From assembly GCA_902806565.1 (NCBI GenBank), contig CADCXA010000053.1, positions 124,001 through 188,000 on the forward strand: a stretch of 64,000 bases of DNA. Reading direction: 5' to 3'. This document shows positions 20,069-34,300 of the stretch, piece by piece. How positions within the stretch are numbered: the first letter of the stretch is position 1; every line of letters starts with the position of its first letter. The stretch comes from Hypoxylon rubiginosum. Lineage: Eukaryota > Ascomycota > Sordariomycetes > Xylariales > Hypoxylaceae. Below the pieces are notes generated by a model. The model ran no database searches and was not told the origin of the DNA. It was given only the letters and a program-made list of their open reading frames with translations. The translations under genes were made by a program, and so were the position numbers.

Positions 20069-23000
20069 AACAAGCACTGGGTTGGTCCTGTTTATAAATG
20101 TAGTTGTATATCCTTGTTAAATTGCACTGCCATGTTCTAACATCCGTCAGGGCCCTCCCAATCGACCTGTCGGTGCTTTGCGACACGCCTCCGCTGTTTA
20201 CCCACACCTCATTAGGGAATGTTGATTTGGGTCATTCCTAGGAGGACTACCGATTGATAATCCATCTCGAGCACATGTCACACACTAATTATTCCGCATC
20301 TCATTCGTTCGGTGGCATGTCGTTGCGAGCAAGCTACAGATGCCCCAGATGGTTTATAGGGAGAGAAGGGCTCATGCTCTCCCAGTCACTATTGATTTGT
20401 TATTGGAGCGCTATACTCGGATCTGGGTTTACTCCATCTACGTTACGAGTGAACAAGCTGCGACTTGTTGACTAGAGAGGGAGATAAACCAGGGTGAACG
20501 GTGCGGATTTATTGCCCCTTTCCCTGTCTCCTATCGGAGACTGACCGAATTGTACCATTAGTTGCAAGTGAGGTAGCACTTTTGTTGTTTCGAGCTGTGT
20601 CACGAGAAACCCAGTTGCCAACAAAGATCCGGACAGGCCCATCCTAACCTTGCTAGGATACCAACTGCATAATATAATAATATAAAAAGAAATGCCTACC
20701 TAGGTAGGATGCCGCCAGATCATCAGTGTTCAAAAAGAGGAACGTGAAGACTATGCATGGTTGTAAGACAAGGGGCAGGGGCGTAACCTCGCTATTAGTA
20801 TCCAATATGAAGTCTACCTACGTAACAGCTTTCGCTGGACTTTAGCCTTGACGAATTCATAGTAGTTGGGGGTGGCCAAGACAAGATTGTACGGCTCTGA
20901 TGTATCATAGGCAGGAAGCATTGCATACATCAAGCACACCTGCATGTTCGGTTCACCAATCATATCGTGGCAAATACCCAAAGAGGCAAGTAACGTCCTC
21001 AGGTACCATAACTGAGAACTGACAACTTGATATTAGACCTTACATGTAGATGGTACCACGTGTAGTAATAAGATAGACACACAAGGAAACAGTATACTCA
21101 GGGCTTGGTACCTAGGTACTAGTCTCTCGTCTCCGGATATGCTCAAGTTTTCTCTATCGAGACAATAGGCTGGCCTGCCCGTTACAAGAGACGCTTGGAT
21201 ACTGCTCATCAAGCACTTACAATATAGTTTGCGTTTGGATGTCTCCAAGCAAGCGCAAGCCCGTAGCCCGTATAGATTAGGTAGTGAAGGACCACCTGCG
21301 CAACAGGAAAGGCAATGAAGGCATCCGATGCTATAGGCAAAACTTGGCTACCTAGTTACTTACTACGCCACGTGTTTCGAATGTTACCCTACCTCCAACT
21401 ACCACTATCCTCTCTTTAAGGATGGTCTAGGCAAGAAATGAGTCTACTGGCAAATGTTTGGAAAGGGCCAGCGGTGATCTTCTCATGGTACCCGATGCAG
21501 AACGGCGCCGTCATGCTGCTGTGGAACATTTGGGCATTGCCTGAGTCAACTTGCATCGACCATCGACCATCGACCATCGACCATCGACCATCGAGACCAC
21601 AGAGCTGATACGGTAGACGTGCTCACGATGGAGGCCTCCAACAAATTAATAACGCGGGTGGAGTTCTTTCGTTCATAGTCGCCCCATTGGGCGAGCGTGA
21701 CAAACGTCATACGAGGGTGGAGGTGGGTTGTAACCATTGGAGTATAGAATTATTTGTATTTATTTTTTCAAAAAAGAAAAGAAAGAATTATTTCTGTGTT
21801 GACCAATATAAAACTTCGATGTTCTATTTAGCCCATCCCATAGTATCAAATAGGGGCACTACGAGGTCAGCTAAGAATATACCTACCTAGCACCTATTGT
21901 ATATTCTCGACTGCCTAGCTACGGCTTCTTATAGTTCTCGACAGGTGACAGCAGAAAATGAAAAGAATAAGAAAAAGAGTGTACGTAGTTTGTTGCCGTG
22001 TAGGACAAGCAAAAAGAGTTTTCTTCTTCTTCTTATTATCCACCATCTGCCTAAAAGTGGTTTCAGGGTCTGCCGATCCTCCACAACTCCTCCACAATCT
22101 CCAACAAGCAGCGCCTCTTGAGAGAATTTAGGGGCGAATCAACGCAGAAGGTCATCCCTCCATCATTCGACTCTACTATGTATGCGCCTTCTAATGGTAC
22201 CATTATGTCGTCACTAATGGAACTTCTCCCTCAGTAAAAAGGACTTACATGTCTTTCTTTTTCTTCTTCTTCTTATTATCTTCCCCCTCCCCCTTATTCT
22301 CTCCACATTGTATAAATATAGGCGACCGCCCTCCCTCTTCGGCCGTTTTCTCTGCCTCTCTAGTCCGTCTTGGAAGCTCGTCATGTTCCACCACGATTCT
22401 GGGCGGTTTGTCTCTCCCTCTCACCGACTCGAGAGATCAACCACCAGTGACACAACACTCATGGCCGTCTCGATTCCCTCCTTGACCTTCCCTTTGCAAC
22501 GACCGGTTCGACGCCGAGCTAGCTTGTGTGCGTTTGGCGTCCCCATATCTCCTCTCCGCTGTGGAAATATTTTGAGGGCCCTTCCCTTATTTTAAACAAA
22601 GTATTACTGTGCAAAATCGGCCCCCATCTCGGCACGACCCGCTTAGTTCCATCTCGGTCCATCTCGGTCCATTTCGGAACACCGCGACATCGGCTGCAGG
22701 AACCCAAGGGCCGCGAGACGCGCGCTACTGTGGACTCGTCAAATATCTCCTTGGCCTACTAAACTTGTATGTACCGTTAACTTGCTTACTTGCGCCTGCG
22801 CCTATGCCTGCGCCTATGCTGTACCTAGCATGGATTTCTCATCCCCTGTATCCTATTCCCTTGTCCTTGTCCTTGTCCTCGTCCTTGGCCCTGGGAACCC
22901 CCATCTTTACGGAGCCTCTTCACCGCAGCTACCAGGGGAGCCTTGTACGCTTCCCCCCCCGATACAATCGCAAGCAGTCAGCTGATCGACGCATGGGAAA

Positions 23001-23842
23001 GCGTTCCGCGTCGCTATAATTGAACTGTTAATATTATATTTGCGGCTATATCTGAATAATATACCGAAACAGGCAAGTATATACCGTGCCGGGGACCCCA
23101 GGACAATCAAGACAGAATCGTGACATTATCCCGCAGCGAGCGTCTCCAATTAGTCCTTGCACCCCTTTTTTTGCCTTTTCTAACCGATGTATCCAAACGC
23201 CTTTTCTAGGCGTACCCTCTACTTCTAATCTATGTGCAGGAAACAAGGTAGTTTTTTTCTTTTGAAACACAGACCGCCTCTCTCTTTTCGCACACTCTCG
23301 GCCCGTTGAGGGTCTGTGGTCTAGAAGTTTGGAACAAAGGTACGAAACAATGTGCGCTGATGAAGCAAATATGTACGATTTGGAAGAGAGAGAAAAAGAC
23401 GAGTTTCATGCTGTGCGAGCCGCCCCGTATCGAGCCGCCCATACGAGAGACTGAAGAGATCGCGAAAAAAGAAGAAGAAGGGAATTCCAAAGAGCAATAT
23501 TTCCCCCCCTTCCCAACGCCTTTCCGGAGACCGGTAGTGCCCACAACTCTTGCCATCCAAAAAAGACAAATGCCCGTCTTCCACCCCCTTCAAAGAGATT
23601 TTTTTTATTTTAGCAATTCCGCGCCTTTGTCCGTTTGATGAGAAGGGCCATTGGCCAGATGAGAAAAGACTGAGCGGGAAAGGAGCGAAAAGAGCCAATA
23701 TTTCCCTGAGGGGTATACGATCAATGGATTTAACAAATTTAGTCATAAAGCGCGTGGTATCATAATTGAGAAGACATGATGCAGCGCAGAAACAATCGAA
23801 ACGCTTGGAACTCCGTTATTAGGGACTCGTCAAGGTGCTGGT
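20069..23842. other. 3.8-kb intergenic region between convergent genes
   Basis: No convincing gene. The two flanking transcription-factor genes end towards this region. It holds a 7-bp tandem repeat at 21554-21594, a pyrimidine-rich CTTCTT stretch at about 22251-22290, GTCCTT repeats at about 22861-22890 and a CCTACCTAGGTAGG element near 20696. Open frames here overlap in several frames and lack domains. Confidence 0.5.
21554..21594. repeat. CATCGAC tandem repeat
   Basis: Between five and six perfect copies of the 7-bp unit CATCGAC in a row. Confidence 0.9.
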
Positions 23843-25542
23843 TTAAGCAGTATCCCACAGGCCGGAAGCAACGGGGTCCGGCGAGTGCGTGATGCCATCG
23901 GTGAAATTATTCATACTCCAGTAAGAATCGTCGTCGACAAGAGGGAAGACGGAGCTGCTGTCGTCGAATGATGACTGGTTGGAAAGCAACTTGCTCGCGG
24001 CCGCAGTCCCTTTGAACTGGTCAAAGTCGAGGGCGCTCATATCGTTGGCAGGCAGCATGCTTTGCTGCATGCCGAGGTAGCTGCTTGCGGTATTGCCGCG
24101 AAAGCTATCGAAGCGCGAGTCGCCGCCGAACTTGGGGACGAAGTCTTCCGTCTCGGATACGTCGCCCGAGTTGGACGTCAGCGTCGGCTCCGTGGAACCG
24201 CCAAAGTCGAGTCCCATGAACGACTGGGTTTGGAAACTCGACGGCGTCAAGTTTTCGCCCTTGAGCTCCAAGCCATCGTACTGCGTCCAGTCGACCGAGG
24301 TCGCGCTCAGACCCGCGCTGAACATGGGCGGTTCGTAGTCGGAGATGCTGAATAAGTCGAAGGATGACGAGTAATCGGAGTAGCGGATGCTCGAGAGATC
24401 CAACGGCGGCAACTGGCCATTAAGGTGCTGGAAGGACGAGTTGCCTTCGATCGAGGGCGACGCCTGCTCGGATTTGGCCATCCGCGACTCCCGATCAGGA
24501 GACGTCGAGCCGGTGGTTCGGGAAGAGCGGTCGACGGACTTGGTGCCCAAGCTACTTGCGCTGCTCGTCCTGTGCATGGCCGACCCGCGGTTTACAGTGT
24601 AAGGACCGCTCTTCTGCGAAGCCTTGGTGTGCCTCGGCGGAGGCTTGTGGTGCCCGTTTTCGTCGAAGCTCAGGATCGGCTCGGAATGGGTCGTGTTGGT
24701 ACGTCGTCGACGCGTAGCCGCCTTGGGCTTCGCCTGTTGGCTTTCCGCATCGGAATCCGACTCGGGTACGGTGTCGAGCGAAGGCTCTTTCTTATGCGAA
24801 CATGTGCATCGACCTCCGTGATTACAACAGCAGCTGTCTAAACCGGTAGGACTTCACGTCAGACTTCCAGGTCTTGTCTCGTTTTGATTTGGGGTGTTTT
24901 CAAACTTCTTTTTCACGTAGGTATTTCATTTCGTATGCCTCGTAAGGCGGGAAGGTAGGAATGGCCGCTCACCCTTGTGTCCTTCGACGGTTTGCTTCAG
25001 ATGGGCGCATTTGTGCGTCTTCTCGCCGCAGTCGCATTTGATGTGAGACGATCGCGACTTGCGCATCGCCCGGCAATGTTGGCATTGCGACACAGGACGA
25101 CCTTTCTTGTTGATATGCTGCAGTGGTCGATCTAGGCGGACGGTAAAGTGTAAGTGCGTAGTTCTGAATTGGCGCAAACCCAATAGCTTTAGAATAATAA
25201 TATAGGACATCTCCAAATTTAGGGGGAGGAAGGGGGGTTTGTTGTTTGAGCAGTTGATCCCTCTCCGTCCCCCGTCCCCCGACCGTCTTTTCCCCTCCGT
25301 CGCGAGGGCTAACAACAATTCGTATCTTGTTCCGGTGCCCCGCGGTGCCCAAAAATATCATAATGTCATAACGCCATATAGTGCTTCATCCGGCCTTGGT
25401 AAATCAAGGGGAAAAAGGAAAAAGAAAAAAAAGAGAGGAAAAAGAAAAGGCAACAATTGCACTCACCTGCATGTTGACAATTGCTAACTCGATGTCCCCT
25501 TACACAAGCTTCGCAAGCCCACTTCTCGCCGTCAATTAACAT
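23843..25542 (-). CDS. Copper-fist transcription factor
   Basis: Copper-dependent DNA-binding regulator of copper uptake or detoxification genes, acting in the nucleus. Minus-strand exons 25542-25467, 25131-24973 and 24837-23843 encode 409 aa. The protein begins directly with the copper fist: MLIDGEKWACEACVRGHRVS with Cys10, Cys13, Cys22 and His24, then the minor-groove motif KKGRP at 34-38 and a CDCGEKTHKC segment. A second Cys cluster at about residues 79-91 (DSCCCNHGGRCTC) resembles copper-sensing regulatory clusters. The C-terminal 250 residues are acidic and Ser-rich, consistent with an activation domain. Family members with this architecture include yeast Ace1/Mac1/Haa1 and fission-yeast Cuf1; which role applies here cannot be told. 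Upstream lies a 12-kb stretch without recognised genes. Confidence 0.92.
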
Positions 25543-25975
25543 TGTGTGTCGTTATAGATGTAAACGTAGAAAAGAGTCTCGAAATAAAAATATATAGATC
25601 GGGAAAGGGACTCAAAGGGACTCGACTCGGTGAGCAACGAGTGGCCGGTCAATAAACGAGATTTAGAAGTGCGAGCAAAGTTCAAAGGAGCTGCTCAGTG
25701 GGCGTTTTAGTGCGGACAAAGGCCCGAGTAACGTATTGGGTAACTAATAAGCTTAGTAGGTTGCGTTGCAGCGAACCAGGGGATACGGCTGCGACGGGGG
25801 ATCTGGGTAGGTTGGCCTGCAGCGCGAACGTCCTATGCACGCATTTCCAAGGATAGGTTGGTGTAGGTGAGTAAGTCGGTCTCGCGGTGGTTGCAGCGGT
25901 GCAGCGGTGCAGCGGGCGGCGGACAACGGGGGCAGCCAAGTCGAAGCAGGCTTAGGTGATGATGTCGTAGGAGTA

Positions 25976-26060
25976 AGTGTGTATATGTATATGTATGTGT
26001 ATTTGTATGTGTATGCGTATGTGTAGGTATGTGTATGTATGTGTACGTATGTATATTATT
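25976..26060. repeat. TG/TA-rich microsatellite (GTATGT-like)
   Basis: Degenerate repeats of GTATGT, GTATAT and related hexamers over about 85 bp upstream of the copper-fist gene. Confidence 0.8.
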
Positions 26061-27249
26061 ATCCAACAGTGGCCGAGGCTGGACCGGAGTAAAGACGGGC
26101 TTCGCAATTGGGGAAAATAATAATAATAGAAAAATATAAAATAAAAAGAAATAAAAAAAAGGAACGATGCGCTTGTCTAAAGAAGACGAGAGACGACAAT
26201 TGAGTGGAGATTCTTCGTTTTGGAAAATTCTTTTTTTAGTTGAGGCGAATGTGGTTTGAGAAGTTCTTGTGTGTTTTTTTGTTCTTGGTCTTCTTTTTTT
26301 GTTTTACCCCGTCAAGGAGCCGCAAAAATTGAATTGAGTTTCAACTGTGGTTTTTTTCTCCCCCTTGGTCTTCTTCTGCGCGATGATCACCCTGTCGGAA
26401 GAGCTGGCTTTGCGCTGCACAGTGCAGTTGCGACCAACTCTCGGCGGTGCTATGCGGCTAATAGAGTCTGACCGGGAAAAGGCCCTGCCTTTTTGATGGG
26501 AACTATCGGAGATGGACGACTGAGTTGGGTGTAAGTGGTTTTGACAGAGAGAACCGTCAGTCGTAGTACCTACTTAGCTGTTTAGGTAGTTCCAGTTAAA
26601 CCAGATTGGTCAGGTTGGTTAGGTCAGGTCAAGTCAACACAAGACAAGTCAAGTCCCAAGTGTAGTTGAGCTCGACTCCAACTTGAAAAGATAAAGTAAT
26701 AATAGTTATATATATATATATATCGTGCAGGTATGCTGTATGTGTCAAAGGTACCACGAAGGGGGGAGGGCCGACGGCGTTTGAAGTGAAGAACAGTCGG
26801 GACTGAAGAAAGCAGTTCAACCACGGTATGGGGGAACGTGGGAGGTTTAAAGAGTCGAACCGAGGACGAGCTGGTAGGTAGGTGGGCGTGCTTATCATTA
26901 CCAGGTGGGATGAGAGCAAGTCGCCCAGATGAGAGTAGAAGCCCAATGCGAGCAGACAGAGAAAGTGAGTGAGAGAGAAAAAAAAAAAAAGTACTTAGTC
27001 CTTCTACAGCAAACCTAGCCGGGAATATACTTGTTGATGGATGTCATCACGGGCTAATGGCTCCCCCCCAGGCATATGGCTAACAATGACGGAGCTGTGG
27101 ATTGGCTGGGGCCTTACCCGCCTGGTTTGGCGTGGAAACGTCTGTAGAATCCAGACGATGAAGCACGGTAATACTCAAGTAGGCAAAGGGCGGCGGAAAA
27201 GGTGGGCACGCAAGCGAGGTCTTGATTACTGCTTTACTACTATAGTACT

Positions 27250-27334
27250 ATGTATGTGTGTATGTATGTATGTATGTACGTAGTAGCTAGCCTCTAGCCT
27301 CTAGCCTCTAGCCTCTAGCCTCTAGCCTCTACCC
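27250..27334. repeat. TATG run followed by CTAGCCT tandem repeat
   Basis: A (TATG)n run at about 27250-27278 is followed by six perfect copies of the 7-bp unit CTAGCCT (27287-27328) and one imperfect copy. Confidence 0.88.
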
Positions 27335-27992
27335 TAGGCCGTGCCAACTTGAGCCTATGTACAACATATCCGCGTCGCGAGTTGTGTAGGTAGATACAGA
27401 TACAAGGTTGTGGCCCCCCCAAGACATACCAAGACTCTCTGGGCATTTCATCGGTGTTGGGAGGACTTTCAACCCACGCCGAACCAGCCAAACCAGCCTA
27501 GTCCCCCCCCAGCCAGTCGCGAGCTGCACTTCTCAGCCTACTTGGGCTAACCTTGCCTACCCCTACTTTCTTAGCTTCGATTCGTGAGGGATAGGGTAGG
27601 GAATAGACGGGGGGGAAGGCTACATAGCAGCAGGCGAAAGTCCGCCAAGGGCGGGATCACTTACAGGTTCACGGACAGGGATTCCATGCCGCGATAGAAT
27701 AGAAAGCGTCCCGTTGCAGACGCACGGAGTGAGATGAGCTAACCTAGGTCCCCCCAAATCACCAAATAAATGTGTGCTGTGGCCATACATAGTATTATGC
27801 AATGCCAATTCATTATTATTTATATTTCTATTATTATTGTAATTCACTAATACACTAAATAAGGCTAGGCTAAGCTAAGCCGAGCCGGCTACCTTTACTC
27901 GAGTGGGAATTATTAATAAAAAAGGGGCGAAAGGCGTTTACGGTTCCCATACGGTTTATTCGGAACCAACAACAACAAACATGGCTTTCTCT

Positions 27993-28028
27993 CCTCTGGT
28001 GCTCTGGCTCTGGTGCTCTGGCTCTCTG

Positions 28029-28059
<31 letters not shown>

Positions 28060-28068
28060 CGCTCTGGT
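27993..28068. repeat. CTCTGG hexamer repeat
   Basis: Repeats of CTCTGG/GCTCTG cover about 75 bp. In one frame they encode an Ala-Leu run that mimics a signal peptide. Confidence 0.85.
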
Positions 28069-30286
28069 GGCCCCGGAGAAGTCGAGCCGGTAATGCTAGT
28101 GTGTATCCATATGTTGTCTACCGAGCTCGGTTTGAAATTTTTCTGTTTTCTGATGGGCTCGCCAGGAGCTTTGGAAGGGTATTCCCTACTACACATATCT
28201 CATCTGTGCATATTATTTTAGGATCTGATTCACAGCTGCACATCTCTCGTCTTGGCACATGAGCCTGCGTGCATGCGGGTTCGACTGTGGTGTAAAGTCG
28301 GTCATTGTATTCGGGAATCGCGGGACGTTCCGAAGTTTCGTTTTTTAAGCCATGTACCTTTAACGTCAGCCAGCACGTACAAAATTGCACCTCGCCGGCG
28401 TTACTGGGGAGTTCGACTACAGCCGTCGATGATTTGCAGCAAGATACTCAGCACCCGTCTTGGCCCTTGGCAAATAATACTGAAGTCATTTCTAATAAGT
28501 CGATCCCGCCTACTAGCATACGTATGTGAGTACGAGTTCGCTTGGCGAAATCGCTATACATAGGCAATAAATGCTCGGTTTTGGTTGTAGATCGTAAGCG
28601 CGACACGATAGAGATTAGGTGGTACAGTAGCTAAGAGGCCGGCGCGGCGAAACTCGAGCAGTGCCGATTTGGGACGATTCTGACAAGTATACCCAAGTAT
28701 ATACCATGATGTTGAAGAGGGAATGCGCACATGACATCCTGAAGGAACGAAGAGCAAACCCTCTGTCGACGGAGATACGAGAGCCCTCCGCTATAATATC
28801 CATCCCTCGGACGTACTCCCCGTAGCGAGGGCGGCCATGTCGTAGTAGGAATACATTGTATCTAAGAGCTTGGCCGCCAAGTGTTTCGTGGTCGAGCATT
28901 TGCAGGCCGGGAAGCGACAGCAGTCATGGCAATTCCCTGACCGGACGTCTCGAGGCGCATGGTAAAATTGAAGGCCAAGCCAGGCACTTATGGAACTTAT
29001 TCAGGACACTTTCAAACGGAGAATGTTGTAATATCAATAGGTCTTTTTGGTAACTCCGAGCATGACAGATGCAGATTGCCACGACTCTTGGGCTTGGGGG
29101 TCCTGCATACATGTACAAACTGATATTGCCCAGCCTTAGGACTGGGACAAGATGAATGGGATGACTCCCAGAAAGGGCCGTCCCGTTCTTAGTCTTAACG
29201 TACATTACTACTGACCTTGCTGACAATCAATGCTTCGACGTCAGTCGGAAATGTCTTCACCATAGCCAAGCCTCCGCGCCCCCCGGTGGACGTAGGCTCC
29301 GCGGCCTCGTCTGGCCCCGCCACAGCAGCTAAGACTTCTTGACTGCGCCGTCGGTCTTACTATTGGCAAACATGTTAGATTTTCCGAACGATCATCGTCA
29401 GTCACGATCGAAAAGTCCGGACGAGGAATAGCCAGCAGCCAGCAGCCATACAACTCGTTGAGGCTGATCTGACGTTAGAAGATCACGGTAGGACGTGAAA
29501 CGGTGAAGCTACCTTAGGTACCTAGGTAAGTACTAAGACAGGCAGACGAATCGAGGCGAGCGAGCATGGGACAGATGCCTATGAAGGAAAGGGAGGCTTG
29601 AGAGGATCTCAACGATTGATACCGTTTCAAGAAGAGGCACTCGTGAAGGATTCTTATTACTGTAGGGTACATTACTTATTACAGTAATTCTTGTTGAGCG
29701 GCCATGACCGTATCGAGCATGCCTAACCTGATCTTACAGGTGCGGAATACGGAGCGCTCAGGTCGTACACGCATCCGTAATACTGACATCAACAGGGACA
29801 AATTTCGACTTCGGCCGCTGTAGGCGCGCTTCGCATTCGCCGGTCGCCATTCAACCATTCACGCAGCGGGATTGCGAAGTTGTACGGAAATACATTACAT
29901 ATATATGTGGGTATAAGAATTACCTGAACACCTTATGTAATAACGAATAAGGCTATTGCAGGCGGTGGATGGCTTGGATGGGATGGATGGAGCACCTCGT
30001 TTCCGGGGCTTTTCCAGGCTTTCCCCCCCTTTTTTTCTCCTTTTCCTTTTTTTAATTATTCAAGGATGCCATGCAATATTCGGGCTCGGAGGCTGACGAA
30101 AATGTCGGTATGAATTAAAAGGCCAGCAGCTTACTACATAAAATGCATACGGGCTAGCTCGAGCAAGAGGTTTGATGATGTTGTTGAGTGCCAGCATAAC
30201 AAGACACCACAAGACCACCACAAGACCACCATTAAGACGAGCACAAGACAAGACAAGACAAGACCGGCCAGACAGGACAAGGTAAG

Positions 30287-30370
30287 TATCCCCAAAAGGA
30301 TAGGATGAATATCCCCAAAAGGATAGGACGAATATCCCCAAGAGGATAGATGGTATCCCCCAAGATATGG
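30287..30370. repeat. 23-bp tandem repeat
   Basis: Two 23-bp units beginning TATCCCCAAAAGGATAGGA (30287-30309, 30310-30332) are followed by a 21-bp unit and a partial fourth. Just upstream, at about 30205-30270, lie shorter CAAGACCAC and AAGAC repeats. Confidence 0.85.
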
Positions 30371-31287
30371 AGAGTACGGACCTGTTGTTGCGCCCAGCCC
30401 TATTGCAATTTAACAATTTAAACGAATAAAAGAAATAGCTGTCCGGCCCGATAAACGGATAATGCTACTTGCGAAAAAAAAAAAGCCCCCGTCTAAGCAC
30501 AAGTGGCCCCCAGTTCCTTGATTTTCATTCGCTTTTATTGTTTTTTTTTCCCCCTTCTCTTTTCCAAATTTTCCCATTTCACTCCGGCATGCATTTTACT
30601 CTGTACCGAATCCACCCCCATTCAAGATTTCACGTCACGATGTCATGAAAATTTTCCTTTCCCCAGCCCGCCGAAGAATCTCCTACCTCCCACACCTTTT
30701 TTTCGAATATCTGTCTGCCCAATTCTACTATTCGTCCATTTTCACCCTTACGTAGGTGCCTTACCATCATAGACGTCGCCAACCAACCCGACTTGCTCCG
30801 GTCCTTCCATCGAATATTCTTTTTTTTTTGTAACAACCAGGAAGAAAAAAAAAAGGCGAGACAGGCTGTTGTGCTACGCTACAACCGAAAGCCTTTACCA
30901 GCTTGCCGGGTTTCTTTGTCAGTCGTGTTGCTTGCGCGCGAGGCCTTCCCTCCATCCCATCCACCCATCCACCCATCCATCCATTTCATCCTGCAGCTGT
31001 CACTCGCATGGCCTGTACCATAAAATAAATGTAACGCCGACCTACCTATCTATCCCGCGCGCCTATCTGTCCCATTCAGTCCCATTGATTACTGGTCTTA
31101 TCCGTTTGTCCCAGCGGCCAGTTTTTTCCTACCTTGCCCTCAGCCTTGTCTACTCTATACGTACTCTTTTTCTGTCACACTGCAGTAGTTCATCTTGATA
31201 CTAGCAAGATGTGCCATTCATCTAACAGTTGCCCACGGGGTAGCTTGTTCACCCTGCAACCGCTAAATTCTGCGGCACAGCAGCCGC

Positions 31288-31320
31288 AGTAGTAGTAGTA
31301 GCAGCAGCAGCAGCAGCAAC
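31288..31320. repeat. GTA/GCA trinucleotide repeat
   Basis: Four or five GTA units followed by about six GCA units, outside any supported gene. Confidence 0.85.
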
Positions 31321-34300
31321 GAGATATGAATACTGAGATGAAGCAATTGGGTGCTGCTAAATACAGTGTTGACTAGATAGGCAAACGCATCCAGCAGTGG
31401 CGAATAGTCGAGCAAGGCTCCTCGGTTCGCTGTCCCAACCCCCTTCCAACCCCCTTCGTCCGGGTATCCTCCATTGCAAATCACCTGACGATGACTACCA
31501 AAACTATTACTTCCCTACCCGCTTGCGAGTCGGATATTCAATTTTTTTTTTCCTCCCTAGGTTTGGCTTTTGTCGCCGACGCTGTACTTGAATATGTGAC
31601 TACACGGGCACGTTTCCATTTCGTCGGTTCATCGTCCGGCATAACGGATTTCCCCAGAAACCCAACGCAGCTCTTCCCACCATAATCAGAGGCATCACAA
31701 GACTGTCCGTTTCGTCTTAGTGGCTGCTACCACACCCGGACTTAGCAGCGAGCAACGCATTGCACCCCTGGATCTGGCCTGACTTCCCACGAGTCAGCCA
31801 ACATGCGTATTGCGGCCGTTAATACTCTGTCGAGACATATCAGCAATGATCGTCCACGACCACACGCGCGGCCTGCTAACGGTTGCAGGCACAAGGACCC
31901 TGGAGCACGGACGATACAAGAAGAAAGAAACGAAGCGCTTCTACACATGGTTCATCCTCAGACTACCAGGTTGTGAATGATACCATATCGCTCATTAAAC
32001 CCATATGTAGTATTTGGTGCGTTATCGAGACTGTTCGACCGGAAGGCTCAATTCAGCAAGTTGAACCGCCAATGCGACGAAACCATTCCCTCTTGCTGTC
32101 GCTGAACCCACCCCACATTGTGTTGCGTCTCACTTTATCCTAGCTTATTCCTAGGGTTCCCAAGGGGACGACTAGAGGTGTCGCGCGCGTCGCGACAATT
32201 AGGGACGAGCAGATCTGTTGCGGCTAAAATGACCAGCGGCCGAGCTGTCTTTTCGGGATTTCACCGTCTATTATTGTCCAATAATCTGTGGTGACCCGAG
32301 GACCCTAACGTTGAAGCACCCGAGGCTTCGGGTTCTAGCTACCCGTTTTCTCGCGCTTCCGCGAGAGCTTCTAGAAGATCGCCAGATTCGGATCCTACCT
32401 AGGTACACAGTATCTACAGCGCAGGCTATGTTCGTCTCCGCGCACTGTACACGGCCTTGTCTCCAGTGTTCTCGCGGTTCTCGCATCGGAGGCGAAATCG
32501 TCTTCAGTTCGACCCTTGTCGTTATTATATCACGGAACCATACGATTCATAATGATTCGCAACAGGTTGCTAGATTCAGGACTAGACGGGGTGTTCTAGC
32601 CTACAGCACTATTCTAATCACTGGATTATGACCGGATAGCGACACTGGATGCTAGGCCAGGTCTGCCTCGGCTGGCCGTGTCGCGATTCGCCTGCACATG
32701 CCAGGAGCAGCAATTGCTTTTTCTTGCGCCTTGCAGCCAAGGGCGAATCTGATATGTGAGCGGATATGTGAAGCCTTGCATGGCTACAATAGCTTCCATG
32801 CAGACAATATGCAGGGTAGCTTACATGGCTTCACTGCCGATGATTGGATGGATTCAAGTATCAGGCCAGAATTCTGCGGCACGTCCCACGCGCGAGTCGT
32901 CTTGTCTTTCTCAGCACGCACCCGGCAACGGCTGGTTCGCCCCCCCCTCCCCCACACGAACTGCAGCTATTTTGACATGGTGAAATCTCATCAGACATCA
33001 GAAAACATATAGCACATGGATATGTGCCTATCAGCCCCAAGCGCCGGTCCCAGCTTGCAACGGTCGCTCGGTCCTATTGGGCAGAGGTGGCCATCACCAA
33101 GTGCCAATGTAACTTATAGGATACCCTTTAAGTTACACCACCACGGCTTCCCCGCTTTCGATGGATGTCTTCTAAAGCTTGATTCTTGCCGATGTCAGCC
33201 ACCTTACCATTGCCCAGGGGACCGGTTTTCCAGTTCATTCGTCGGCTGGACTAGCTTTCCCAACTCCCTTAGTCGCGGAATTCCACGGCACGCCCATTCC
33301 GTCCATTCCCACCATTCCCACCATTATCCATAATGCCAACGGAACTTCGGAGTTCAGCCGGCTTCAGACAATTCACGTGGGTTCTCTCTCTTTGCTCATT
33401 CCTATCACCTTGCTGGTTACTTCTTCCCCCAAACCCCTCGGATCAGAGCTCTACCTACAGACGTAAGAGCAATCTTATACACGCGTCTCGGCTTCGAGAC
33501 ATCGCGATGCTAAGCATGCGACTCCCTTTTTTTTTTCTCTTCCCTTCTTCAATGCGCTCGACTTCTCTATAGATAAGTCCAAGTTAAAATGAGTACTACG
33601 TGTACGAGCTCTTTACCATAGGCGGTAAGTAGTAGTGCAGTAGTGCAGCTACTGGGTCTCACAAGGAGACGAAGAAAAAGAAAAGAAAAGAAAAACTATG
33701 CCAGTCCTACGTTTCATACGTATATCGGCATTCGCAGCCCTACTTCATTGGCGCGAGTGTTTTCGCTCCTGGCAGAGATCAAACCATGAACCCGTTGCTG
33801 GGCGCCCGGATTTGAGAGGTCGTTTTGAATCTCGTTGAGAATCCGGGAATCAGTAGAGGTCACATTTCACCGTATTCCTTCCGTTTTTTTCTTGGTGTGT
33901 TCGGCAAGGCCTGAACCTACCTAGTTGCAACTCATGTGTCAGATTGGGCTCCAATCGACTGGTCGCAAACTGTTCAGCCAGCGCCAATAATGGCTTGCCT
34001 CTCTAGATAACAGGTAGGGAATAAAGACCCCTACTATACACTAGCTATCGGGCGGCTTGCGTAGCTTGACAGCCAGAAAGCCTAGGCTATGTTACCGCAG
34101 TGGCGTGTTGCTGCAGCATCTATTTTCCAAAATAGATATTCCTGGAGTGGTTATCACATTAGACTGCAAGCCGCAAGCGGGAATAAACCCGAGAAGCTGG
34201 GAGGACAGGCTCCTCCCGACGCTACGGAGCGATAATCATGCAATGGTACAGACTGGTCCACACCATTCCAGCGTTGTGGCATGGATATTAGCCAGTTCGC

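Noticed and set aside
27980..28262. 93-codon frame with a signal-peptide-like Ala-Leu run
   Set aside because: The hydrophobic run is created by the CTCTGG hexamer repeat, and the rest shows no family resemblance. It remains possible but unsupported.
28270..28300. tRNA-like B-box (GGGTTCGACT)
   Set aside because: No acceptor stem or A-box at the proper distance. A similar hit near 51370 lies inside an MFS intron and also fails.
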